Position numbers and translations under genes: made by a program | The notes under the pieces: generated by a model | Seen by the model: the letters and a program-made list of their open reading frames with translations, nothing else | Database searches by the model: none | Told to the model about the DNA's origin: nothing | Assembly (NCBI GenBank): GCA_964603435.1 | Contig: CAZRUM010000012.1 | Span: 1-27,592, forward strand | Source of the DNA: CAZRUM01 sp964603435 | Lineage (GTDB): Bacteria; Patescibacteriota; Patescibacteriia; Magasanikbacterales; UBA922 | Direction: 5' to 3' | Length of the DNA: 27,592 nucleotides | Part shown: piece after piece, positions 5,568 to 13,224 of the stretch | How positions within the stretch are numbered: position 1 is the first letter of the stretch | How the letters are laid out: the number at the start of each line of letters is the position of its first letter

Positions 5568-6875
5568 TTATTCCAAATCAAAACCAGTTTGTTTCGGTCC
5601 ACCTCTATCCCCACTATCTTTAAAAATACGCACTACGCCAAATTCACCATCATAACCAGGTTCTACATGAATATTGCCTTGTCTCACCCTTTCAATTGCA
5701 CCTGCAATAATTTTTGTACTAGCTTTTTCAATACTCTCCAGGCTTACATTTAACAAAATATGAAACTCACTACCAAGTTTTTCTATCATTTCATCATATT
5801 GCACCTTCACACGTTTTGTATTTACACCACAACCAAATGTATCTGCCAAAATTTCTGGTAAAGGTACTAGGCTTTTATAAGGAATTTGTTTTTTACCAAC
5901 TTCCTTAGCTTCTTCTACAGATCTATCCGCCAATTTATGAACTCTGTTTTCTACCCCAATGACTAGTGGCTTACCACACTTAGGACAAATATTTTTCAAT
6001 TTATCACTTTCTTCTGGGGGACAAACAAATTTACAGTTTCTATGTCCATCCCAATGATATTTCCCCTCTTCGGGATAAAACTCTATTGTATATTTAAATT
6101 TATTTACCACGTGGTCACCCGCAGGTGACTTTACGTGGCTTTTCTTATTTAAAATTCTCATTATCTCACTATAGGTAATATCTTTCTCACTACCAAACTC
6201 AAATACATTGGCTTCGCGCCCTAATTTTCCACAACTATGCGCGTCTGAATTTGAAACAAGAGTAATATTATCTAAAGCAGACAAACGCCAATTCATAACA
6301 GGATCACTAGACAAGCCAGTTTCTATCGCAAAAATATGTGGAGCCAATTCTTCAAAAGCTTCTTCCAAACTATCGTAACCACCCTTGCTCCCAAAAATAC
6401 CAAACCATGGTGTCCAGACATGAGCTGGTATCATTACCATACGTTTATCGACTTCTAGCATTATTTCCAAAAGAGTCTTTACGTTCAGACCCAAAATTGG
6501 TCGCCCGTCTGATTTTAGGTTAAATCCCATGTTTTCCAGAGTTTGATTAAATTTAGCCACCACCTCTAAATTTGGAGCAAACACACAAACATGAACACGC
6601 CTAGTCTTATCTTTATGCTTTTTTACACAAGACAATTCCGTGCCTAAAATAAATCTGGTTTTACTAGACTCATCTTTTAATTTGTAAATTCCTTCTGTAT
6701 CCTCTACCAACATATCTGTCATATGCTCAAACCAAGCTGGATGAGTGAAGTCGGAAGTTGCTACCATATCAATTCCTCTTGTTTCACAGGCTCTGGCAAT
6801 ATTAGACAAATTCAAACCCGGGGAACAAGCCCGGGAATATTTTGAATGGATATGAAGATCTAAAATTTTGTCCAT
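5568..6875 (-). CDS. PHP-domain endonuclease Q (EndoQ) homologue
   Basis: A 435-residue protein matching the EndoQ / TIGR00375 family. EndoQ, first described in Thermococcales, nicks DNA 5' of deaminated bases such as hypoxanthine and uracil. The N-terminal PHP metal site is seen as LDLHIHSKYS (H8, H10), with further metal ligands in IPAHVWTPWFG (H152) and SNSDAHSCG (D211, H213). A zinc-ribbon-like segment carries C281, C285, C297 and C300 (CKFVC and CPKC), then the family-typical GVENRVHKLADR. The C-terminus (PGYDGEFGVVRIF) also matches. It starts 2 bases after the membrane-protein gene and is the last gene of the long minus-strand cluster. Family assignment is strong; activity is inferred. 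Confidence 0.85.
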   Translation of the reverse strand: MDKILDLHIHSKYSRACSPGLNLSNIARACETRGIDMVATSDFTHPAWFEHMTDMLVEDTEGIYKLKDESSKTRFILGTELSCVKKHKDKTRRVHVCVFAPNLEVVAKFNQTLENMGFNLKSDGRPILGLNVKTLLEIMLEVDKRMVMIPAHVWTPWFGIFGSKGGYDSLEEAFEELAPHIFAIETGLSSDPVMNWRLSALDNITLVSNSDAHSCGKLGREANVFEFGSEKDITYSEIMRILNKKSHVKSPAGDHVVNKFKYTIEFYPEEGKYHWDGHRNCKFVCPPEESDKLKNICPKCGKPLVIGVENRVHKLADRSVEEAKEVGKKQIPYKSLVPLPEILADTFGCGVNTKRVKVQYDEMIEKLGSEFHILLNVSLESIEKASTKIIAGAIERVRQGNIHVEPGYDGEFGVVRIFKDSGDRGGPKQTGFDLE

Positions 6876-6877
6876 AC

Positions 6878-7369
6878 TTAAAAAGTATAATTCCTTTCAT
6901 CTACTATTCTTTTAACTTCAAAATACAACTTGAGAGTCTCTCTTATTTTTATCTCCAAATAATCTATTTCTTGATTTTCATCTACGTTGGGCTTTCCTGG
7001 CTTAGTTTCCGCTATTAAATAATTTTGTATATGTTTATCCAAAAAATTAAGATTTAGATAAAAATCAAAAATTTTAACCCCTTCCTCATCTTCAATAATC
7101 TTAAAAAAATCATCTGAAGGTAAATTATTCCAAAAGCTTAAATCTAAATAATTAGAATTTAAATTATCTTCTTTCACTGATTGTAGATTAAATAATAACG
7201 CCTTCGCATTTGAAAAAGTATCTATGTTTATTGCCTGATATAGCCTTTGTTCATGTCTCTGATCTATACGATATAAAACAATACAAGAAGATAATACCCC
7301 TGCAAAAATAGAAATCAGAAAAGCAAACACCACTTCTTTTAAAAAATTCTCTTTTCTAAAAAATTTCAT
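6878..7369 (-). CDS. Hypothetical single-pass membrane protein
   Basis: A 163-residue protein I do not recognise. Residues ~10-33 (VVFAFLISIFAGVLSSCIVLY) form one transmembrane helix after a short basic N-terminus, so the remaining ~130 residues lie outside or inside as a soluble helical domain. That domain is rich in Asn, Asp, Leu and Phe and has repeated LNLNFLDKHI-like amphipathic stretches; its character resembles small DUF4760-like or signalling sensor domains, but no motif is diagnostic. It is packed between the GNAT gene (8 bases) and endoQ (2 bases), so it is co-transcribed. Confidence 0.6.
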   Translation of the reverse strand: MKFFRKENFLKEVVFAFLISIFAGVLSSCIVLYRIDQRHEQRLYQAINIDTFSNAKALLFNLQSVKEDNLNSNYLDLSFWNNLPSDDFFKIIEDEEGVKIFDFYLNLNFLDKHIQNYLIAETKPGKPNVDENQEIDYLEIKIRETLKLYFEVKRIVDERNYTF

Positions 7370-7377
7370 AAATCTAT

Positions 7378-7710
7378 TTAAAAATTCATTCTAAATTCTT
7401 TACCATAGTCTTTGAAACCTAATTTTTTATACCAAGCATGAACCTCTTCACGAGCAAGTCGACTAGTCCCTATCAATTTGTAACATTTTTTATCTTGAGC
7501 TTCTTTTACAACAGCACCAAGCAATTGATTTCCCAAACCTTTACTTCTGTAAGCCTCTTCTACATAGAGATCTTCCAAAAGACCATAAGGTTGTTCATGT
7601 AAATCATTATGAATTATATAAAGATAAGCCCTACCCATTATCTCATCACCTTCTGTCATAGTAAATTTAACAGCATAGGCGTCCATTTTCATTTCTTTTT
7701 TTAATTGCAT
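7378..7710 (-). CDS. GNAT family N-acetyltransferase (short)
   Basis: A 110-residue compact GNAT protein. The acetyl-CoA-binding motif A is LEDLYVEEAYRSKGLGNQLL (R/Q-x-x-G-x-G/A pattern as RSKGLG), and the C-terminal motif B region is EVHAWYKKLGFKDYG. The N-terminal strand AVKFTMTEGDEIMGRAYLYII precedes it. At 110 residues it is shorter than the usual ~150, lacking the first helices. The start is uncertain: M7 and M9 are also possible and the upstream region has no strong Shine-Dalgarno. The acceptor substrate is unknown. Confidence 0.8.
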   Translation of the reverse strand: MQLKKEMKMDAYAVKFTMTEGDEIMGRAYLYIIHNDLHEQPYGLLEDLYVEEAYRSKGLGNQLLGAVVKEAQDKKCYKLIGTSRLAREEVHAWYKKLGFKDYGKEFRMNF

Positions 7711-7716
7711 ATGTTT

Positions 7717-8694
7717 CTAATTACAATTTAATTCTTTTAAAATATTTCCTAGCTTTTCGGGATCTAAACCACCGGTTTTTTTTTCAAAATCCCCAGCCAC
7801 TATATTATGTTCTTTTAGATTCTCTTCGTCAAATTCTATTAGATTCCATTTTTTTTCTGCATACTGCTTTTTTTGTTCATCACTCAGCTTAGCATTATTA
7901 AAAATAATAGTATCCAATTTTCTAGGTAAATAATTTTCTAACTCATTTATAAAATCACTAAGCTTTTTCGGACCCGTCTCACCAATACCTTCATAAGCAT
8001 CACCGCAAACATAAATAAGTTTAGCTTTTGATTTTTCTATAGCTTCCTTTGTTCCTGTTGGTAACAAAGTGGCCACAACGCTACAATACAAACTGCCTGG
8101 ACCTATTATAATACAATCAGCTTCTTCTATTTTTTGTTTTGCTTCTAAAAAAATATTTACTTCTGGTTCCAACCAAGCTTTTTTAATACGCAAACTCTTA
8201 TCATACTCAGGTCTATCAATCACACCTTCAGTTTTTATGATGTCCCCGTTGTCCAATTTCACCACTAGATCGGTTTTATTGAGTGTAGTCGGATAGACAT
8301 GACCTTGAGCTTCTACTGCGTCCTCTAATGCTCTTACAGCGGACATATAATCTCCATTATATTTTTCGAGTAGAGTAAGAACTAGATTACCTAAACTATG
8401 CTCAGCTGATTTACTATTTCCTTTTATTCTATTCTTGTTAAAAATCTGACGTAAAACAGTGTAGTCATATTTTGACATTGCTAAAACCGCTCGCAAAATA
8501 TCTCCAGGAGGCAGTGTATCAAACTCTTCACGTAATTTTCCAGAAGACCCACCGGAATCACTCATGGATATCACAGATGATAATTCAATATCGTCTATAA
8601 ATTGTTTCATGGCATTGGTAGAAATAGCACTGCCATTTCCCCCGCCGATAATTACTACTTTTTTTTGCATTGATTTAGACTGATTCATAAACAC
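7717..8694 (-). CDS. yvcK: YvcK/CofD-like gluconeogenesis factor
   Basis: A 325-residue protein of the YvcK (CofD-like) family. These Rossmann-type proteins bind UDP-sugars and, in Bacillus and other Firmicutes, are needed for growth on gluconeogenic carbon and for proper peptidoglycan synthesis. Visible signatures are VVIIGGGNGSAIST (residues ~13-26), SMSDSGGSSGKLREEF, LPPGDILRAVLA, HSLGNLVL, IIIGPGSLYCSVVATLL and the Asn-containing YVCGDAYEGIGET region. The last has drifted from the commoner N-x-x-T-Q-x-G-E-T. Nearby glmS, plus fbp and fba further on, fit a cell-wall precursor and gluconeogenesis setting. Several in-frame Met codons near the start leave the N-terminus uncertain by up to 8 residues. 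Confidence 0.85.
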   Translation of the reverse strand: MFMNQSKSMQKKVVIIGGGNGSAISTNAMKQFIDDIELSSVISMSDSGGSSGKLREEFDTLPPGDILRAVLAMSKYDYTVLRQIFNKNRIKGNSKSAEHSLGNLVLTLLEKYNGDYMSAVRALEDAVEAQGHVYPTTLNKTDLVVKLDNGDIIKTEGVIDRPEYDKSLRIKKAWLEPEVNIFLEAKQKIEEADCIIIGPGSLYCSVVATLLPTGTKEAIEKSKAKLIYVCGDAYEGIGETGPKKLSDFINELENYLPRKLDTIIFNNAKLSDEQKKQYAEKKWNLIEFDEENLKEHNIVAGDFEKKTGGLDPEKLGNILKELNCN

Positions 8695-8710
8695 TGATTT
8701 AAACTGAATA

Positions 8711-9367
8711 TTAATTTAAACCTAAAAGCTTGAATATTTGTTCATCTTCTAAAGAATCCACGATTAAGTCTGCCTCGTCAAAAACACCAAAGCTCCAACG
8801 CTTATCTGGAACAGCAATACACATCATACCCGCTCGCTTGGCTGCCACTACTCCATTTTCTGCATCTTCAAATACTATACACTCTTCTGGCTTAATACCC
8901 ATCTTTTCTGCTGTGTGTAAAAAAATTCTTGGGTCAGGCTTGCCGGTATGATCTACATCATCTGCTGAAACCAAAATAGTAAAATGATCCTCCCAACCAA
9001 AACGTTCCACCACCTTTTGCACAGAACGTATTGGTGCTCCAGAAGCAATCGCCTGCTTACACTCACTCTTATTTATTTTGTCCACCAAATTAATAATACC
9101 TGGCATCAATTGTGTTTTTTTACTATAAATCTCATCCACCATCATTCTTCGCTTGTCCAAATGTTCTACAGACAAATTTATCCCATGTTCTATTTTAAGC
9201 CAAGAGATATTTTCTTTTTCACTTTTGCCTGTCATATATTTAACCATACCTTCGGTAAGCTTTACACCACACTCTCCAAATATATGTTCATCCAATTTTA
9301 ACCAATGCATCATACTATCAATCATTAACCCATCCATATCAAAAATTACTGCTTTAATTTGATTCAT
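8711..9367 (-). CDS. HAD-superfamily phosphatase / beta-phosphoglucomutase-like
   Basis: A 218-residue HAD subfamily IA protein. Motif I is VIFDMDGLMIDS (nucleophile D10, general acid D12), motif II is AIASGAP, motif III is the lysine in TGKPDPRIF and motif IV is CIVFEDAENGV. An alpha-helical cap lies between motifs I and II, as in beta-phosphoglucomutase and sugar-phosphate phosphatases. The exact sugar phosphate is unknown. Its start overlaps the end of the SemiSWEET gene by 14 bases, which ties it to a predicted sugar transporter and fits a sugar-phosphate substrate. Confidence 0.82.
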   Translation of the reverse strand: MNQIKAVIFDMDGLMIDSMMHWLKLDEHIFGECGVKLTEGMVKYMTGKSEKENISWLKIEHGINLSVEHLDKRRMMVDEIYSKKTQLMPGIINLVDKINKSECKQAIASGAPIRSVQKVVERFGWEDHFTILVSADDVDHTGKPDPRIFLHTAEKMGIKPEECIVFEDAENGVVAAKRAGMMCIAVPDKRWSFGVFDEADLIVDSLEDEQIFKLLGLN

Positions 9368-9617
9368 ATTTTCTATAAATTATTTTTCCTATTAATACTG
9401 CCCCTGAAAATAACAGGCCAGTTGAATTCGCAAAAATCAATGGTACGTCTTTTATCATAAGCCCGTAGACAAGCCAGAAAAAAATACCAACAGTAAGCAT
9501 TATTGTCCAAGCCATTGATACATCCCGAGTCTTTTTTGTTTTGTATAATTTTATAACTTGTGGCAAAAGTGATGTGGTAGTCAAAGTTGCAGCAAACAAT
9601 CCTATATATTGAGTCAT
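9354..9617 (-). CDS. SemiSWEET (PQ-loop, MtN3-type) sugar transporter
   Basis: An 87-residue protein with three predicted membrane helices (about 4-22, 37-56, 63-81) and the PQ motif in TTTSLLPQVIKLYKTKKTRDVS. This is the bacterial half-size SWEET, which dimerises to form a sugar uniporter. WTIMLTVGIFFWLVYG and the conserved asparagine in IFANSTGLL match the substrate-pocket pattern. The gene begins 2 bases after glmS and overlaps the HAD phosphatase gene, suggesting a sugar uptake and processing unit. The sugar itself cannot be told from sequence. Confidence 0.88.
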   Translation of the reverse strand: MTQYIGLFAATLTTTSLLPQVIKLYKTKKTRDVSMAWTIMLTVGIFFWLVYGLMIKDVPLIFANSTGLLFSGAVLIGKIIYRKYESN

Positions 9618-9619
9618 AA

Positions 9620-11464
9620 TTATTCTACGGTTACTGATTTAGCAAGATTCCTTGGTCTATCTACATCACGCTCTAGCAATACTGCTGTGTGATAAGCAAA
9701 CAGTTGTAATGGAATTGTATTTAGAAGTGGTTCCAAGAGCTCCATAGTGTCTGGTACATACATTACATCGTCTGCCAGTTCTTTTGCTTTATCATCACCC
9801 TCAGTTGCAAGCAATACTATTGGAGACTTACGAGCTTTTACTTCTTCAATATTACTTCTCATTTTTTCATACAGCTGATCCTTTGTCATAATAGCGAATA
9901 CTGGAAATTCCGGAGAAAGAAGAGCGATTGGCCCATGCTTCATCTCTCCACCTGGATGCGCCTCGCTATGAATATAGGAAATTTCTTTTAGTTTTAACGA
10001 ACCTTCCAAAGCAACAGGATAATTAACCCCACGACCCAAGAAAAGAAAATCTTTATAATCTTTATATTTTTCAGCTATCTTTTTTATATCTTCATTTTGT
10101 TCCAAAGCTTGATTCATCTTTTCTGGAATTTCAAGTAAGGCTTTTATAAGTCTCTGTCCAGTAGCCAAGGTAACACGTTTGAGACGGCCGAACTGAATGG
10201 CATATAAAATCATAATAGCGACCATATTGGTATAAGCTTTTGTAGAAGCCACGGCCAGCTCTGGCCCCGCGTGAATATAACTACCACCATCAGTCTCGCG
10301 AGCAATGGTAGAGCCAACCACATTTACAACTCCACGGACAAAAGCACCTTTACGCTTGGCTTCACGTACTGCTGCCAAAGTATCGGCAGTTTCACCAGAC
10401 TGCGAAATTGCAAATACAAGAGTCTTGTCATCAATAATCGGATCACGATAGCGAAACTCTGAAGCGACGTCCACTTCTGTAGGAATTCCAGCCAATCTTT
10501 CAAAAGCATACTTGCCGACCATAGCCGCATAGCTGGCAGTGCCACAAGCAATCAAAACTATTCTCTCTATACCTCTCATTTCATCATCAGTCATATTTAA
10601 GCCACCCAGATGTGCTGTGCCTTCTTCTAGATTTATACGACCACGAATCGCATCTTCAAACACAGTTGGCTGATCATAAATTTCTTTCAACATAAAATTA
10701 TCATAACCTTGTTTCTGAGCCTGTTCATCATCCCATTCAATTTCTTCTATACACTTAGTAATAATTTCATCTTTTAAATTGTAAGTCTTTACTCCCTCAC
10801 GACTAACCTCTGCCACTTCGCCATCTTCTAAAAAAGTAACCTTCTTGGTGTAGGCGAGCATTGGCGTGGCATCACTGGCAATATAGTGCTCACCATCATC
10901 AACTCCAATAACAAGTGGACTACCCAGTCTAGCGGCCACTAAAATATCCGGATGATCCTCGTGCATCACCACCAAACCATAAGTACCACGCACATGAAGT
11001 AAAGCACTCTCCACTGCCAGACGCAAATCTCCTGCTTGTCCTGAGCTTGTCGAATGGGTGTAATGAGACTCTATTAAGTGTGCCAAAACTTCTGTATCAG
11101 TTTCAGATTTAAATTTATGTTTATCTCCCAGTTTTTCTTTTAGTTCACGATAATTTTCTATAATACCATTGTGAACTATAACAAGCTTACCATCACAACC
11201 AAAATGAGGATGCGCATTTTCTTCTGTCACCCCACCATGCGTCGCCCAACGAGTATGCGCAATACCAATAGTGCCCTCAATATTTTCTGTCTTAACTTTT
11301 TGGGCCAATTCATCAATCTTCCCCACAGCCCTTGTGCAATTTACTTTGCCATCAAGAATTGCCACACCAGCCGAATCATAACCACGGTATTCCAAACGAC
11401 GCAAACCTTGAATTAAAATTGGTAGTGCTTGTTTATTTCCAATGTATCCTACTATTCCACACAT
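9620..11464 (-). CDS. glmS: Glutamine-fructose-6-phosphate aminotransferase (isomerizing), with in-frame repeat insertion
   Basis: A 614-residue enzyme making glucosamine-6-phosphate from fructose-6-phosphate and glutamine, the entry to peptidoglycan amino-sugars. The start at 11464 is chosen because the N-terminal cysteine of MCGIVGYIG must be exposed as the glutaminase nucleophile; the in-frame ATG at 11479 lies within a repeat. The glutaminase domain shows RRLEYRGYDSAG, HTRWATHG, HNGIIENY and SETDTEVLAHLIE. The two SIS domains show ACGTASYAAM, SQSGETADTLAA and GRGVNYPVALEGSLKLKEISYIHSEA, and the C-terminus is NLAKSVTVE. Between the AHLIE helix and GDLRLAV an extra STSSGQA-containing segment is encoded by a palindromic repeat element (11034-11058). 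SemiSWEET follows after 2 bases. Confidence 0.95.
   Translation of the reverse strand: MCGIVGYIGNKQALPILIQGLRRLEYRGYDSAGVAILDGKVNCTRAVGKIDELAQKVKTENIEGTIGIAHTRWATHGGVTEENAHPHFGCDGKLVIVHNGIIENYRELKEKLGDKHKFKSETDTEVLAHLIESHYTHSTSSGQAGDLRLAVESALLHVRGTYGLVVMHEDHPDILVAARLGSPLVIGVDDGEHYIASDATPMLAYTKKVTFLEDGEVAEVSREGVKTYNLKDEIITKCIEEIEWDDEQAQKQGYDNFMLKEIYDQPTVFEDAIRGRINLEEGTAHLGGLNMTDDEMRGIERIVLIACGTASYAAMVGKYAFERLAGIPTEVDVASEFRYRDPIIDDKTLVFAISQSGETADTLAAVREAKRKGAFVRGVVNVVGSTIARETDGGSYIHAGPELAVASTKAYTNMVAIMILYAIQFGRLKRVTLATGQRLIKALLEIPEKMNQALEQNEDIKKIAEKYKDYKDFLFLGRGVNYPVALEGSLKLKEISYIHSEAHPGGEMKHGPIALLSPEFPVFAIMTKDQLYEKMRSNIEEVKARKSPIVLLATEGDDKAKELADDVMYVPDTMELLEPLLNTIPLQLFAYHTAVLLERDVDRPRNLAKSVTVE
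11034..11058. repeat. Repeat element inserted in frame within glmS
   Basis: On the minus strand the stretch includes TTCGACAAGCTCAGGACAAG, with GACAAGC repeated directly around CTCAG and a CCTGAGC/GCTCAGG near-palindrome. It is read in frame as STSSGQA inside the GlmS glutaminase domain, at a surface-loop position just before GDLRLAV where E. coli GlmS has no such residues. From memory, this nucleotide word and its peptide recur in unrelated proteins of CPR and other environmental bacteria. Confidence 0.65.
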
Positions 11465-11477
11465 ATTTTTTTCTTTC

Positions 11478-11515
11478 ATTCCGAGCGTAGCGAGGAATCC
11501 CTTTCCAATGCTACG
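11478..11515. repeat. Palindromic repeat in the glmS leader
   Basis: Two overlapping stems are visible: ATTCC/GGAAT (11478-11482, 11494-11498) around GAGCGTAGCGA, and CGTAGC/GCTACG (11486-11491, 11510-11515) with inner GGAA/TTCC. The GC-rich core contrasts with the AT-rich surroundings and lies directly upstream of glmS. The minus-strand form GGATTCCTCGCTACGCTCGG is a word I recall as a dispersed repeat in other genomes. Confidence 0.6.
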
Positions 11516-11542
11516 AACGTTTTAAATAAATTATTCTTTAAA

Positions 11543-11935
11543 TTAAACGCAAGATAGAGCAAATAAAATACTTCTATAATGCTTTTTATAATCTTTTTTC
11601 ATATCTTTTAAATTACCATCAAAACCTTTAAATCGTATAAATTCAATACTACCAGAAGCACCCATAAAAGTTTGAACTCTGCTATGAAGACTTTTATTAT
11701 CTTTATCTTTATCCAATTGTGCCGACAAAGATATATACTTCATTCTAAGAATCCTATCTACTTCATCCATGCTTAAATTACCATACTTTTCTAAAATATC
11801 TCTTTCTAAAGCAGGTAAGAGTTTTTCAGGAAATTTCCATTGCTTTCTAGGTTTACCTCTTTCATTTTCTGGAAGATAATAATCATCATGATCAACATGA
11901 CCAGAAGGATCTCCAATTGTTTTTATTTCTGACAT
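11543..11935 (-). CDS. Hypothetical protein
   Basis: A 130-residue protein of unknown family. The N-terminus is acidic with many Asp, His and Tyr residues (DPSGHVDHDDYYLPENERGKPRKQW), then helical segments (LLPALERDILEKYG, MDEVDRILRMKYISLS) and a lysine-rich C-terminal part. There is no signal peptide or membrane segment. The gene begins 4 bases after the kbl stop codon and is therefore likely co-transcribed with tdh-kbl. I see no motif to suggest a function. Confidence 0.6.
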   Translation of the reverse strand: MSEIKTIGDPSGHVDHDDYYLPENERGKPRKQWKFPEKLLPALERDILEKYGNLSMDEVDRILRMKYISLSAQLDKDKDNKSLHSRVQTFMGASGSIEFIRFKGFDGNLKDMKKDYKKHYRSILFALSCV

Positions 11936-11939
11936 ATTA

Positions 11940-13127
11940 TTATTTAATCACACTCATTTCTCTCCCCACTTTAATAAACGCCTCGATACATTTATCTACA
12001 TGTTTGCGCTCATGAGCAGCGGAAAGCTGGACGCGAATTCTAGCTTCGCCTTGTGGTACTACTGGGAAACTAAAACCAATTACATAAATTCCTTCATCCA
12101 TCAGTTTATTTGCCATTTCTTTGGCCACCTTTGCTTCATAGAGCATGACGGGTACAATCGGATGATCCACACCATGAAGTTCAAAACCAGCTTCTGTCAT
12201 TTTTTCTCTAAAATGTTTTGTGTTATCACGTAGTTTATTCAAACTGTCTTTGGTTGTTGCGAGTAATTCTAAAATCTTGATGGAAGTTCCTACCATTACT
12301 GGCGCCAAAGTATTTGAAAATAGATATGGTCTTGATTTTTGACGAAGGAAATCTACAATTTCTTTTTTGCCAGAAGTAAATCCACCAGACGCCCCACCAA
12401 GAGCTTTGCCAAGTGTAGAGGTAACAATATCAACTCTACCCTCTACTCCACAATATTCTAGAGTACCTCTGCCATTTTCTCCGACAAAGCCGGTAGAGTG
12501 AGAATCGTCTACCATCACCAGTGCATCATACTTGTCAGCTAGATCACAAATCTCTTTTAGTTTGGCAGTGTCGCCGTCCATAGAAAATACTCCGTCGGTA
12601 GCAATCATTCTAAATCTTTTTTCTTGAGTACTTTTTAAAATCTCTTCTAGTTCTTCCATATTGCTATGAGAATATCTATGACGCTCAGCTTTACAAAGTC
12701 TAATACCGTCAATAATAGAAGCATGGTTGAGCTGGTCAGAAATTATTGCATCCTCGGCAGTAAGCAAAGTCTCAAACAAACCACCATTGGCATCAAAGCA
12801 AGATGAATAGAGAATGGTATCTTCCATACCAAGAAATTCTGAAATTTTACTTTCCAATTCTTTATGCTGTTGTTGAGTACCACAGATAAAACGCACCGAG
12901 CTCATACCATATCCCCACTTATCCAAAGTCTCATGAGCTGTTTTTACAACTTCAGGATGATTGGCAAGCCCTAGATAATTATTAGCGCAAAAATTTAAAA
13001 CTTCCTTACCTTGGGCAGTAATTTTTACACCCTGTTTACCTTCAAGAAATCTCTCATCTTTGGAAAGACCAGCAGAGCGAATTTCTTTCAATTGTTCGGT
13101 CAAATATTCCTTTATTTTATTATACAT
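11940..13127 (-). CDS. kbl: Glycine C-acetyltransferase (2-amino-3-ketobutyrate CoA ligase)
   Basis: A 395-residue PLP enzyme of the alpha-oxoamine synthase family. It cleaves 2-amino-3-ketobutyrate with CoA to glycine and acetyl-CoA, the second step of threonine degradation. PLP-site motifs: FCANNYLGLANHP, SSCFDANGG, SDQLNHASIIDG, DDSHSTGFVG and the Schiff-base lysine K241 in TSTLGKALGGASGG. The length and N-terminus match Kbl (about 398 residues) more closely than BioF, HemA or serine palmitoyltransferase. The adjacent tdh-like gene upstream supports Kbl. A 95-base palindromic intergenic region separates the two. Confidence 0.9.
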   Translation of the reverse strand: MYNKIKEYLTEQLKEIRSAGLSKDERFLEGKQGVKITAQGKEVLNFCANNYLGLANHPEVVKTAHETLDKWGYGMSSVRFICGTQQQHKELESKISEFLGMEDTILYSSCFDANGGLFETLLTAEDAIISDQLNHASIIDGIRLCKAERHRYSHSNMEELEEILKSTQEKRFRMIATDGVFSMDGDTAKLKEICDLADKYDALVMVDDSHSTGFVGENGRGTLEYCGVEGRVDIVTSTLGKALGGASGGFTSGKKEIVDFLRQKSRPYLFSNTLAPVMVGTSIKILELLATTKDSLNKLRDNTKHFREKMTEAGFELHGVDHPIVPVMLYEAKVAKEMANKLMDEGIYVIGFSFPVVPQGEARIRVQLSAAHERKHVDKCIEAFIKVGREMSVIK

Positions 13128-13142
13128 ACTTTTCTAATTAAA

Positions 13143-13224
13143 AATAGAACACTAATTAAACTAATCTAACGAATTTGAACGAATTAATTTTTATTAGTTT
13201 AATTCGTCATATTCGCGTTCTATT
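13143..13224. repeat. Large imperfect palindrome between tdh and kbl
   Basis: Nested perfect inverted repeats: AATAGAAC (13143-13150) with GTTCTATT (13217-13224), and the 12-bp AATTAAACTAAT (13154-13165) with ATTAGTTTAATT (13193-13204). The centre contains repeated ACGAATT words. The right end overlaps the tdh stop codon. In RNA it would fold into one long stem, and it may be a mobile palindromic element, an mRNA stabiliser or a partial terminator within the operon. Confidence 0.7.

Noticed and set aside
11465..11479. Upstream ATG extending GlmS by five residues
   Set aside because: GlmS needs the cysteine directly after the initiator Met; the upstream ATG belongs to the palindromic repeat.
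11465..11542. glmS ribozyme or riboswitch
   Set aside because: The 78 bases upstream are too few and lack the ribozyme's conserved core; only palindromes are visible.
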